Assembly: GCF_003478445.1 (NCBI RefSeq)
Contig: NZ_QUET01000021.1
Span: 1 to 64,000, forward strand
Direction of reading: 5' to 3'
Source: Roseburia sp. AM59-24XD
GTDB taxonomy: Bacteria; Bacillota; Clostridia; Lachnospirales; Lachnospiraceae
DNA length: 64,000 nucleotides
Translations under genes and position numbers: made by a program
Notes under the pieces: model-generated
The model's database searches: none
The model's input: the letters and a program-made list of their open reading frames with translations, nothing else
Told to the model about the DNA's origin: nothing
In this document: piece by piece, positions 33,118 through 41,019 of the stretch
Layout: each line of letters begins with the position of its first letter
Numbering within the stretch: position 1 is the first letter of the stretch

Positions 33118-33288
33118 ATGAAAACAAAGAAAGTAGTCGGAAAAATATTTGATGCAATTAACTACAGTAAGAAGTTGAAGATAAGTTCCATTTTACCAGA
33201 TCGAGATTCAGATTATGTGATTCTTCTTGAATTAGAGGACGGAAGTAAATTTGAAATCATTATTATTCCTACAAGGAGATTTGTGTAA
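33118..33288 (+). CDS. Small hypothetical protein in element 1
   Basis: A 56-aa product from ATG 33118, with GGAGGAAGAA just upstream, 18 bases after int. It is a mixed alpha/beta sequence (GKIFDAINYSKKLK, then VILLELEDGSKFEIIII) without a motif I recognise. Support comes from the ribosome site, tight spacing and coding-like composition. Confidence 0.5.
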   Translation: MKTKKVVGKIFDAINYSKKLKISSILPDRDSDYVILLELEDGSKFEIIIIPTRRFV

Positions 33289-33300
33289 GGAGCAAAAGCT

Positions 33301-33473
33301 ATGACTACTGACAGACAAAAAGAAAAAGCCCAGACAAAATATCTGAGCAAGTTCTCTGATAATCAGATTCACTGATATACCATCTTGGCAGATTAAGTAT
33401 ATCACGAATTGAAAGATACAACAATTCCCGAATATCTGTTCATCAGAGACTTGCCCGGAGGGGCAGGAGGTAG
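33301..33473 (+). pseudogene. Small basic hypothetical protein, probable one-base frameshift
   Basis: From ATG 33301 (AGGAG upstream) the frame gives MTTDRQKEKAQTKYLSKFSD and stops after 24 codons. The next frame continues with a helix-like basic end (LGRLSISRIERYNNSRIS, then RLARRGRR) to a stop at 33473, three bases before the next gene. One added base near 33375 (ATTTCACTG read as ATTCACTG) would give a 57-aa protein. I do not recognise the family, so this reconstruction is less secure than the others. Confidence 0.35.
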
Positions 33474-33475
33474 AA

Positions 33476-34149
33476 GTGACATTATTTGAACAGGTAAAAG
33501 AATGTGTGACAGCGAGACAGGCTGCGGAGCATTACGGGATTAAAGTAAAAAGAAATGGAATGGCGTGTTGTCCGTTTCATAAAGACCGACACCCAAGTAT
33601 GAAGGCGGATAAAATGTATCATGCTTTGCATGTGGAATGGGTGGTGATGCAATAGATTTTACAGCAAGGTTATTTGGATTATCACAGTATGAAGCCGCAA
33701 AAAAGCTGGTAGAAGATTTTGGACTGGATATTAAGGTCGGAAACAGAAGCAAATACGAAAGGACGCCCCGAAACAGGGCGCCCTTAAAGCGAAAGCAATC
33801 TAAAGTAGTGATGATCAGAGAAAAATTAGAGCAGTGGTTGAGACATGCAACAGACGTGCTGATCAGATATCTGAAATGGATTCAGTTCTGGAAAGAGTTT
33901 TACAGACCAGAACCGGATGAAGAGTGGCACGAATTATTTACGGAGGCATTGGCAAATGAAAGAAAGATAAATGACTATCTGGACGTGCTGATGTTTGGAA
34001 CAGGAGAAGAAATTGTAGAGTTTTTCAAGATGAAGAGAAGGGAGGTTGAAAAAATTGAAGAAAGAATTAACGAATATCAGCGAAAAGTCCTTGATGGAAT
34101 TAGAAGATATTGTGAACGAGGAGATGCTTACAACAGAAGATGTCAATAA
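33476..34149 (+). pseudogene. CHC2 zinc-finger primase-like protein, single-base frameshift
   Basis: Starts at GTG 33476 after AGGAGG. It contains a DnaG-type CHC2 zinc ribbon: CCPFHKDRHPSMK supplies the first Cys and His. The second half (HCFACGMGGDAIDFTARLFG in the corrected reading) supplies the last cysteines. One T is missing near 33622 (CATTGC read as CATGC), which splits the finger and moves the rest to the next frame from 33637. Corrected length is 224 aa with a helical C-terminal part. It overlaps the VapE-like gene by 95 bases. It probably primes replication of the excised element. Confidence 0.85.
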
Positions 34150-35431
34150 TATGCTGGAGCACACCGATAAAGGAAGAACAAAGCAGACAATCAGAAATTG
34201 TGTAACCGTATTACAAAAAGATCCAGTGTTGAAAAAAGCGATTAAACGAAATGAGCTTTCTGGAAGAATGGACATTGTGAAAGAGGTGCCCTGGGAACGG
34301 AGAAATAACAGTCCTACGGTTACAGATACTGATGAAAATAATCTGAAAATGTATCTGGAAGAAAATTATGAACTGACAAGTGAGCGTGTGATCAAAGCAG
34401 GAGTAGATATTGTTTCCAATGAAAATAAATATCACCCAATCAGAGATTATCTGGAAAGTCTGGTCTGGGACGGGGTTCCAAGAATAGAAAATATGCTTCC
34501 GCATTTTCTGGGAGCAGAAAAGAGCATATACACAATCGGAGTAATGAAAATGCACATGCTGGCAGCGATTTCAAGAATTTATGAACCGGGGATAAAATAT
34601 GACATTATGTTGTGCCTGGTTGGAAGTCAGGGAGCCGGAAAGTCCACATTTTTCAAATATCTGGCGATAAAAGAAGAATGGTTCAGTGACAATCTGGATC
34701 ATCTGGACGATGAAAATATTTATAGAAAACTGCAGAACCACTGGATTATCGAAATGGGAGAAATGAAGGCAACTATCACAGCAAAGAATATTGAACAGAT
34801 AAAATCGTTTCTGAGCAGACAGAAAGAAACTTATAAAGTGCCTTATGAAGTTCACCCGGAAGACAGACCGAGACAGTGTGTATTTTGCGGAACATCAAAT
34901 GATCTGAATTTCCTTCCTCTGGACAGAACCGGAAACAGACGATTTGCTCCGGTGATGACAGATATGTCGAAAGCAGAAGTTCATATTCTGGACAATGAGG
35001 CAGAGAGCAAAGCCTATATCGAACAGGCCTGGGCGGAGGCAATGGTACTGTATCGACAAGGGAATGTGTTCTTAGGATTTACAAAGGAAATTGAGGAAGA
35101 GGCAAAGCGTCTGCAGAAAGAATTTATGCCGGAGGATACCAATGCCGGAATCATACAGGCATTTCTTGATGACTACGATGACGATTATGTATGTACAAGA
35201 ATTCTGTTTGATGAAGCACTGCACCGAACCGGAGAAATGAAGCAGTGGGAGGGTAAAGAGATTGCAAATATTATGAACAATGCGATTGAAGGCTGGAAAC
35301 CACATGGCACACATCGGTTTGGAAAGGAATATGGAATACAGCGTTCATGGAAAAGAATGGAAGATTCTGTGAAGAAAGATAAAGACGGATTTATGGAAGT
35401 GCCAGAACAGTTGGAAATACCGTTTGAGTAA
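34055..35431 (+). CDS. VapE-domain replication protein (virulence-associated E family)
   Basis: A superfamily 3-like ATPase found in integrative elements and satellites, here probably the replicative helicase of element 1. The Walker A is LVGSQGAGKSTFFKYL and Walker B-like WIIEMGEM. The segment CGTSNDLNFLPLDRTGNRRF is the family signature. It starts at TTG 34055, nine bases after GGAGG; TTG 34046 touches the site and is unlikely. About 458 aa, complete. With the CHC2 protein it forms a primase-helicase pair. Confidence 0.88.
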   Translation: MKKELTNISEKSLMELEDIVNEEMLTTEDVNNMLEHTDKGRTKQTIRNCVTVLQKDPVLKKAIKRNELSGRMDIVKEVPWERRNNSPTVTDTDENNLKMYLEENYELTSERVIKAGVDIVSNENKYHPIRDYLESLVWDGVPRIENMLPHFLGAEKSIYTIGVMKMHMLAAISRIYEPGIKYDIMLCLVGSQGAGKSTFFKYLAIKEEWFSDNLDHLDDENIYRKLQNHWIIEMGEMKATITAKNIEQIKSFLSRQKETYKVPYEVHPEDRPRQCVFCGTSNDLNFLPLDRTGNRRFAPVMTDMSKAEVHILDNEAESKAYIEQAWAEAMVLYRQGNVFLGFTKEIEEEAKRLQKEFMPEDTNAGIIQAFLDDYDDDYVCTRILFDEALHRTGEMKQWEGKEIANIMNNAIEGWKPHGTHRFGKEYGIQRSWKRMEDSVKKDKDGFMEVPEQLEIPFE

Positions 35432-35545
35432 AGATTACTGTAAACGATGTAGACGGAACTTTAAGGAAAAACTTAAAAAGTTAACTTTTAAAATCTTTTA
35501 AGCTCCGTTTACAAATTCCGTTTACAGACAGGAAAGGAGCAGAAA

Positions 35546-35776
35546 ATGATGAAACAGGGAAGATTAGGATATAACAGCAGCAATGGAAGATATGGATTAT
35601 TATCATCAGACTTATGGATCGATACAGGCTTTCACTGTGGAGAAAATCTGGAAGTGCTGGTAGATGATGAATGGGTACAGACTAGAATGGAGATGAATCT
35701 GGCAAGAGAATGGTATCTGGTGGGGACACCGTACTGTGGAAATCTGGAATATGTACAGGCGAGGATACCAGAATAA
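35546..35776 (+). CDS. DUF5348 family protein
   Basis: A 76-aa protein with the DUF5348 pattern (GRLGYNSSNGRYGLL, then REWYLVGTPY). It is typical of Firmicutes integrative elements next to replication and mobilization genes. Function unknown. The ribosome site is AAAGGAG. It lies just before the palindrome cluster that I propose as oriT. Confidence 0.75.
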   Translation: MMKQGRLGYNSSNGRYGLLSSDLWIDTGFHCGENLEVLVDDEWVQTRMEMNLAREWYLVGTPYCGNLEYVQARIPE

Positions 35777-35892
35777 ACAGATCTATGATCCACTTCGGTC
35801 GGTGCAGAACAGACGTCCATAAGGACGTTATGCCCCCGGCAGGGCGCAAGGGGACTTTTGATGGACGGTACGGCTGTCGAAAGTGCTTTTGC

Positions 35893-36046
35893 GTTACTTT
35901 TGACAAAAGTAACAAAAGAGGGGCTTGTCCCCGATACTTCTCGAACTACTAATGTTCGAGAAGGTTCCTAAATATCGTATCCGGCGAAAATTTCTTAAAT
36001 ATCGCCATAACTGGCGTAAATAAAAATTATGTGCCATGTCTGGCAC
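35893..36046. other. Candidate oriT: four inverted repeats before the MobV relaxase
   Basis: In order: GTTACTTTTG-A-CAAAAGTAAC (35893-35913), CTTCTCGAAC-7-GTTCGAGAAG (35937-35963), CGCCA-TAAC-TGGCG (36003-36016) and GTGCCA-TGTC-TGGCAC (36031-36046). All stems are perfect. They end 27 bases before the relaxase start, where MobV nick regions normally lie. The whole gap 35777-36073 is non-coding. Confidence 0.6.
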
Positions 36047-36073
36047 TCAAACAGAGAAGAGGTGAGAAAACAT

Positions 36074-37489
36074 ATGATAAAACGAACAATCAGTGGCATG
36101 ATCGGAGCCGGCTCACTGGCTCATAACAGACGAGATTTTGTAGCAGAAAATGTAAATCCAGACAGAGTACAACTGAACATTTGTTATAAGAATGAGAATC
36201 TGAAAGAAGTTTATAAGGAACTGTTTAACGATGCTGTGGAGAGATACAATGTCGGGAAAAGAAAGGACCGGCAGATTGCAAATTATTATGAAAAAATCCG
36301 ACAGGGTAAACAGGAGAAGTTGTTCCATGAAGTGATATTCCAGATAGGAAATCGTGAGGATATGGCGGTGGGAACGTCAGAAGGAAATCTAGCTGTAAAG
36401 GTACTGGACGAATATGTGAAAGACTTCCAGAAGCGGAATCCGACACTTCGGGTATTTAGCTGCTATCTGCATCAGGACGAAGCTACTCCGCATCTGCATA
36501 TTGACTTTGTTCCTTATGTGACCAACTGGAAGGGAAAAGGAATGGATACTAGAGTTTCACTGAAGCAGGCATTAAAAAGTCTTGGATTTCAAGGCGGAAA
36601 TAAGCACGACACAGAACTGAATCAGTGGATAAACCATGAAAAAGAAGTGTTAGCAGAAATTGCAAAGCAACATGGAATTGAATGGGAACAGAAAGGAACA
36701 CATGAAGAGCATCTGGATGTTTACAATTTCAAGAAAAAAGAACGCAAAAAAGAAGTGCAGGAACTGGAACAGAAAAAAGAATATCTGACAGCGGAGAATG
36801 AAGGTCTGGTTTTTCAGGTTGCAGAAGCGAGAGCAGACATTAAGCTGCTGGAAGAAGAAAAAAATCAGTTACAGAAAGATAAAGAAACAGCAGAAAAACG
36901 TGCGGAGAAAGCAGAAATGGAATTGAAAAAACTGGAGGACAGAAGAGAATTCCTACAACCTGTGATGGATAATGTCAGTAAGGAAATAAAAGAATATGGA
37001 ATGATCATAACATTTCTGCCGGAAGCTACAGCATTGGAACGTGCGGTAACTTACCGGGATAAGAAAATAAAACCATTATTCATTGAAATGAAAAACAAAA
37101 TTGGTGCGATGGCTGCACAGGTGAAAGAACTCACAAGAGAAAGAGATAGTTGGAAAAGTAAGTTTCAGAAGAAAAAGCAAGAGCATGAAAAAACAAAAAA
37201 GGAACTGGCAGAAGTTCAGAAAGATTATCAGAAATTGTCTGGTGAGAAAGAAATACTACAGGGGCTTGCGGACAGATATAATCGACTTTTACGCATGCTA
37301 GGGAAAGATATGGTAGAAAGGCTGGTACAGGACGATATCCGGATACAGGAGGAACTTGAAGCGAAAAAGAGGAAAGAGCAAATGCCGAAAAAAATAGGTG
37401 ACCGCATACAATGGGCAAGAGAACGAAGTGAAGAACACAATGCACAGATAAAGAAGAACAAAACAAAATACAGAGGAATGGAGTTGTAA
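36074..37489 (+). CDS. MobV/Pre-family plasmid recombination relaxase
   Basis: Nicks oriT and pilots the single strand during mobilization. The N-terminal relaxase core shows the metal-binding motif HQDEATPHLHIDFVP, diagnostic of MobV (Mob_Pre). From about residue 220 to the end the protein is a long coiled coil rich in Glu, Lys and Gln. ATG 36074 follows AGAGGTGAG; the longer frame from 36029 reads back through the fourth palindrome and is rejected. About 471 aa. The only relaxase of element 1, different in family from that of element 2. Confidence 0.9.
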   Translation: MIKRTISGMIGAGSLAHNRRDFVAENVNPDRVQLNICYKNENLKEVYKELFNDAVERYNVGKRKDRQIANYYEKIRQGKQEKLFHEVIFQIGNREDMAVGTSEGNLAVKVLDEYVKDFQKRNPTLRVFSCYLHQDEATPHLHIDFVPYVTNWKGKGMDTRVSLKQALKSLGFQGGNKHDTELNQWINHEKEVLAEIAKQHGIEWEQKGTHEEHLDVYNFKKKERKKEVQELEQKKEYLTAENEGLVFQVAEARADIKLLEEEKNQLQKDKETAEKRAEKAEMELKKLEDRREFLQPVMDNVSKEIKEYGMIITFLPEATALERAVTYRDKKIKPLFIEMKNKIGAMAAQVKELTRERDSWKSKFQKKKQEHEKTKKELAEVQKDYQKLSGEKEILQGLADRYNRLLRMLGKDMVERLVQDDIRIQEELEAKKRKEQMPKKIGDRIQWARERSEEHNAQIKKNKTKYRGMEL

Positions 37490-37493
37490 GAAT

Positions 37494-37868
37494 ATGAAGA
37501 AACAGATTTATGATGAAAAGAACGGACTGAGCTATACATTGCATGGAGATTATTATCTGCCAGACCTGGGAATCAATGAGGAAGAATCCACATATGGGAA
37601 ATATGGAATAATGCGAAAGCAGTTTCTGAAGGAGCATCGAAGTGCCAGGTATCAGTATCTGGTATTGACTGGGAAACTGACGGAGCATCTGAATCAGGTT
37701 GATAAAGAAGTAAGAGAAAAAGTCGAGATACTGGTGGAGCAGATGGCTGAACAGTGGGGCGTGACAAAAGAACTGAAGATGCAGGATCAGATGGAATGGG
37801 TTAGGAAAATGAATAATATTCGTAGCAGAGCAGTAGAGATTATAGATGTAGAATTGATTTGTGTTTAG
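37494..37868 (+). CDS. TnpV-like transposon-encoded protein
   Basis: A 124-aa protein of the TnpV family (YTLHGDYYLPDLGI, then YGIMRKQFLKEHRSARYQYL), known from clostridial mobilizable transposons related to Tn4451, where its role is unresolved. It starts 4 bases after the relaxase, so it is co-transcribed. Confidence 0.85.
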   Translation: MKKQIYDEKNGLSYTLHGDYYLPDLGINEEESTYGKYGIMRKQFLKEHRSARYQYLVLTGKLTEHLNQVDKEVREKVEILVEQMAEQWGVTKELKMQDQMEWVRKMNNIRSRAVEIIDVELICV

Positions 37869-37902
37869 GAGGACAAAGTGGCAGATATAATGTTAAAAGT
37901 AA

Positions 37903-37931
37903 TTGCGTGCGCACGCATATTGTATTATAAT
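37903..37931 (+). promoter_or_regulatory. marR-MATE promoter with palindromic operator
   Basis: TTGCGT, a 17-base spacer and TATAAT. The perfect palindrome TGCGTGC-GCACGCA (37904-37917) covers the -35 and is the probable MarR site, predicting autorepression. Confidence 0.65.
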
Positions 37932-37956
37932 ACTGGTGGTTAGGAGGAATATATCT

Positions 37957-38406
37957 ATGAAACTATTAAAATGGCTTTCAGTAACAGACCGATTTTACAA
38001 AATCTATTTAGATAAACAGCTTGCCCCCTTTGGAATCAACAACAGCCAATATATGTTTTTGATTAAAATCTGTCGTTCGCCTGGCATTTTACAGGATTCT
38101 TTAATGGATATGTTTTATGTTCATCCGAGCAATATTGTACGGACAGTTGCGGCATTAGAAAAGCAGGGAATGATTATGCGTTCCCCAAATGATAAGGATA
38201 AGCGGACGTGTAAGCTGTATCCTACGGAACGTGCGCTGTCTGTAATTGATGAGGTACAGACGGTATGTGAAAAGACAGAAGCTCTTTTATTGCAAGGCTT
38301 CAGGGAATCTGATAAAAACCTCTTTATTGATTTGCTGATTCAGGCAGGTGAAAATATTACAGCGGAACTCCGTATAGAAAGAAAGGGGGATGAATTTAAT
38401 GACTGA
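37957..38406 (+). CDS. MarR-family regulator of the MATE pump
   Basis: A 149-aa MarR protein starting at ATG 37957 with GGAGGAAT upstream. It shows the winged-helix segment SNIVRTVAALEKQGMIMRSPNDKDKR-type order (DNDKDKRTCKLYPTERA in part). Its stop overlaps the MATE start by 17 bases, so translation is coupled. A palindrome over the promoter is the likely operator. Cargo of element 1; a different subfamily from the MarR at 116. Confidence 0.85.
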   Translation: MKLLKWLSVTDRFYKIYLDKQLAPFGINNSQYMFLIKICRSPGILQDSLMDMFYVHPSNIVRTVAALEKQGMIMRSPNDKDKRTCKLYPTERALSVIDEVQTVCEKTEALLLQGFRESDKNLFIDLLIQAGENITAELRIERKGDEFND

Positions 38407-39754
38407 GAATCCCCTAGGCTATGAAAAAATTTCAAAGCTGTTGAAAAATTTTGCTGTTCCCAGTATTGTGGCGTCTCTTATCGGCTCAATCTACAATATT
38501 GTGGATCAGATTTTTATTGGTCAAGGGGTCGGTTATTTGGGAAATGCAGCAACCAATGTTGCCTACCCGTTTTCTACCATCTGCCTTGCCATTGCACTAC
38601 TGGTCGGAATTGGCAGTGCTTCCAGTGTCTCCCTCTGTCTTGGACGCAAAGAGCCGAAAGCTGCCGCCAAAGCAGCGGGAAATGGTATTGTTCTGATGGG
38701 AATTTTCGGAATTATTTATTTGCTGGTTGGAGAAACTTTTCTGTCTTTGCTCCTAAAGGCATTTGGGGCAACGACAGATGTATTTCCATATGCAAAGCAG
38801 TATGCCAGCATAACATTGATTGGAATGCCGTTTCTTATTGTAACGAATGGTATGAGCAATTTGATTCGAGCAGATGGAAAACCAAAGTATTCAATGGTTT
38901 GCATGGTTATGGGAGCTATTATCAATACCATTCTTGACCCTATTTTTATTTTTGCTTGCGATTGGGGGATTGCCGGCGCAGCTTGGGCAACAGTTATTGG
39001 GCAAATTTTTTCCTTCATACTCGCACTCCGTTATCTATGGCGTTTCCAAACAATCCATTTTGAAAAAGAGTCGTTTTTATTGGACATCAAAGAAAGCATG
39101 AAAATTTGCAGCATGGGAATCAGCAGCAGCTCAAACCAGATTGCAGTTACCGTGATTCAAATCATTCAGTACAATTCGTTGACTTATTACGGCGCATTAA
39201 CAAAATATGGAACAGATATTCCATTAGCTGCTTGCGGAATCGTTATGAAAACAAATGCCATAATCCTTGCGATTGTTGTAGGAATCTCGCAGGGAACACA
39301 GCCGATTATCGGCTTCAACTATGGGGCAAGGCAATACCATCGTGTACGGGAGGCTTACCTGCTTGCGGTAAAATGGAACCTTGTTGTTTCCACAATTGCT
39401 TTCATCGCATTTCAATTTTTCCCGCAATCTATCATTTCGCTATTCGGAGATGGGGACGAGCTGTATTTTGAATTTGCTGTTTTGTTCATGCGTACCTATC
39501 TTTTCATGGTGTTGGTAAATGGTGTGCAGTTGCTTTCTTCCAGTTTTTTTACCGCAATAGGAAAATCGTTAAAAGGTGCTCTGTTGGCATTAACAAGGCA
39601 GACCTTTGTGTTGATTCCGCTTACCCTGCTGCTCCCGCTTCGTTTCGGAATTATGGGAGTATTGCTTGCGGGACCTGTTGCTGATTTTTCAGCGTTTATG
39701 CTATCTGTTGTGCTGGTGGGTATAGAATTAAAAAAACAAAAAAATAACATGTAA
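38390..39754 (+). CDS. MATE-family multidrug efflux transporter
   Basis: A 454-aa cation-coupled exporter with about 12 membrane helices. Signatures include NFAVPSIVASLIGSIYNIVD and GVGYLGNAATNVAYPFSTI. A duplicated half starts near residue 235, and NPIFIF-like (LDPIFIFACDWGIAGAAWAT) is present. It probably exports cationic drugs or dyes; the specific substrate is unknown. Translation coupled to the MarR gene; ATG 38390 or 38399 are both possible starts. Confidence 0.88.
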   Translation: MNLMTENPLGYEKISKLLKNFAVPSIVASLIGSIYNIVDQIFIGQGVGYLGNAATNVAYPFSTICLAIALLVGIGSASSVSLCLGRKEPKAAAKAAGNGIVLMGIFGIIYLLVGETFLSLLLKAFGATTDVFPYAKQYASITLIGMPFLIVTNGMSNLIRADGKPKYSMVCMVMGAIINTILDPIFIFACDWGIAGAAWATVIGQIFSFILALRYLWRFQTIHFEKESFLLDIKESMKICSMGISSSSNQIAVTVIQIIQYNSLTYYGALTKYGTDIPLAACGIVMKTNAIILAIVVGISQGTQPIIGFNYGARQYHRVREAYLLAVKWNLVVSTIAFIAFQFFPQSIISLFGDGDELYFEFAVLFMRTYLFMVLVNGVQLLSSSFFTAIGKSLKGALLALTRQTFVLIPLTLLLPLRFGIMGVLLAGPVADFSAFMLSVVLVGIELKKQKNNM

Positions 39755-39882
39755 ACAACAGCCCTATGTGAAAACATTCTTTTTCCGCCGTTAAGTAATC
39801 AAGAAGCAAAAACTTAAAAACCGTTGCGATAAATTTTATAAATTTAGTAGGATAATATTTAGAAGTAAGGATTGAGAAAAAT

Positions 39883-40011
39883 ATGGAAACTATAAAATGG
39901 GTTCTATGTCCTATCTGTGGAAATAAAACCCGAACGATAATGCAAGAAGATACCGAATTAAAGAACTTTCCACTCTACTGTCCGAAGTGTAAACAGCAAA
40001 CACTTAACTGA
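39883..40011 (+). CDS. Cysteine-rich KTR domain protein, 3'-truncated
   Basis: A 42-aa zinc-ribbon-like protein with CPICGNKTRT and YCPKCKQQTL. The four cysteines and the KTR triad identify the small cysteine-rich KTR family of Firmicutes integrative elements. Family members I know run about 55-60 aa. This one stops directly after the second CxxC where an unrelated ATPase fragment begins, so a deletion or recombination junction at about 40000 trimmed it. Function unknown. Confidence 0.7.
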   Translation: METIKWVLCPICGNKTRTIMQEDTELKNFPLYCPKCKQQTLN

Positions 40012-40012
40012 T

Positions 40013-40282
40013 CTTGCAAAACGGAGAAAAACAGTAATTATAGCAACACATAATGCTAATATTGCAGTTGGCACACTTCCGTATATTAGTATACTAAGAA
40101 CTCATGAGAATGGAGTATATAAAACGTATATTGGTAATCCTTTTTATGATGAACTTAGAAATATAAATGATGAAACAGACACTAAAAACTGGACTCAAGA
40201 AAGTAGGCATACTTTTGAGGGCGGTAAAAATGCATTTTATGATAGGAAGGATATTTATGAATCAGGAAAGCAAAGTGATTAA
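40013..40282 (+). pseudogene. C-terminal remnant of an AAA/SMC-like ATPase
   Basis: An open frame without a start reads DLAKRRKTVIIATHNANIAVG and then ends in a charged tail at 40282. ATHNANI is the D-loop/H-loop region typical of the end of SMC/TrlF-type ATPases. Only the last 90 codons survive. It is fused behind the truncated KTR gene and overlaps the next small gene by 26 bases. Confidence 0.65.
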
Positions 40283-40565
40283 TGTACATTTGGAGAAAAG
40301 AGAAAATAAAGATTATTTAGTATTTGGCTTTGAAGAAGTTGCAGAAGTATGTCTTAATGATGATGAGAGTCAAAATAATTTGAAAAGTATATTTGTAAAG
40401 TTACTTACGGAGATTACAAAGTATCCAATTGAATTACAGTTTTTGGAAAAACCAGAATATAAAACAGGATTATATATAGATGTGTGTAAAGAATATATAA
40501 AAGATTTAAATAAAGAGATTACGAATGTAAGAAAAAATATGCCAGAAAAACTAAAAATACATTGA
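40257..40565 (+). CDS. Small hypothetical protein downstream of the ATPase remnant
   Basis: A 102-aa protein from ATG 40257 with GGAAGG 6 bases upstream. It has no motif I recognise (VNVHLEKRENKDYLVFGFEE-like alpha/beta sequence). Its start lies inside the ATPase remnant, so it was probably the coupled second gene of a former ATPase-partner pair, now orphaned. It is the last gene of element 1. Confidence 0.5.
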   Translation: MNQESKVINVHLEKRENKDYLVFGFEEVAEVCLNDDESQNNLKSIFVKLLTEITKYPIELQFLEKPEYKTGLYIDVCKEYIKDLNKEITNVRKNMPEKLKIH

Positions 40566-40581
40566 TAACACCATGATAACA
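40563..40581 (+). repeat. Right pair of TGATAACA repeats, putative arm sites of element 1
   Basis: TGATAACA at 40563-40570 and 40574-40581, exactly 11 bases apart (one helical turn), 110 bases inside att copy 2. Same octamer as at 31020/31050. Confidence 0.5.
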
Positions 40582-40690
40582 AAAATTCCGGAAAACCACA
40601 CGGACACAACGGAAAATCCGGATTTTTCCCCACAAATCACACGAAAAATCACCATTCGCACACAGCAATATAGCGGTCTGATATCGTGAG

Positions 40691-40739
40691 GGTGGACGTA
40701 CAGTAGGATCTGGAAAGGTTGCTACAATCATCGAGTAAT
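40691..40739 (+). repeat. att copy 2: junction between elements 1 and 2
   Basis: Identical over 49 bases to the tuf end at 30786-30834 and preceded by GAG. It carries both element-type variants (GAG left, GGA right), as expected for a junction made only of element ends. Confidence 0.92.
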
Positions 40740-40760
40740 TAATAGAATTACAGTAAATTC

Positions 40761-40793
40761 AAGGCTTCCAAGGTTTTCCTTGGGAGCCTTTTT
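40761..40793 (+). terminator. Terminator at the left end of element 2
   Basis: AAGGCTTCCAAGG pairs with CCTTGGGAGCCTT (one G-T pair) around TTTT, then TTTTT. It lies 22 bases after att copy 2, so it would terminate tuf if element 2 were inserted alone. Confidence 0.85.
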
Positions 40794-40823
40794 ACATGCA
40801 GAAATAATGAAAATGAGTGTGAG

Positions 40824-40841
40824 CGGTGCCAAAACGGTGCC
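40824..40841 (+). repeat. Left CGGTGCC-AAAA-CGGTGCC repeat, putative arm site of element 2
   Basis: An 18-base unit of two CGGTGCC heptamers 11 bases apart, 85 bases inside att copy 2. The identical 18-mer is at 48746-48763, near the other end. Confidence 0.6.
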
Positions 40842-40964
40842 GAAAAGTGGAAAATCATATGAAGATTTATGTTTTGCTATGTTTGCTTGATGTCAAATAT
40901 AATAGTCCTTTTGCATAAAAAACGAATATTACATGCATAAAAATGTGAAAAAAACACAAAAATA

Positions 40965-40993
40965 TTGACATAGAATTCAAAAAAAGCTATATT
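40965..40993 (+). promoter_or_regulatory. Promoter of the AbiL-like pair
   Basis: TTGACA, a 17-base spacer and TATATT, 27 bases before the ATPase gene. No operator is apparent; expression is probably constitutive. Confidence 0.65.
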
Positions 40994-41019
40994 ATATATT
41001 ATCTAGGAGGTGTTGTAAT

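Larger units (their letters stand above)
30835..40739 (+). mobile_element. Element 1: integrative mobilizable element inserted in tuf
   Basis: About 9.9 kb bounded by att copies 1 and 2. It has a full module order: XRE repressor, excisionase, tyrosine integrase, small genes, CHC2 primase-like and VapE-like replication proteins, DUF5348, oriT-like palindromes, MobV relaxase, TnpV, then MarR/MATE cargo and remnants. No type IV secretion genes are present, so it would need a helper conjugative element. Base composition is lower in GC than the flanking str operon. Confidence 0.88.

Noticed and set aside
33301..33375. An intact 24-codon peptide gene
   Set aside because: Too short and the next frame continues plausibly to the edge of the following gene, so a frameshifted 57-aa gene is the better reading.
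40691..40739. Remnants of duplicated tuf genes
   Set aside because: All three copies stop at the same left edge, share only ~49 bases and flank integrase-type modules, so they are attachment sites and not gene relics.
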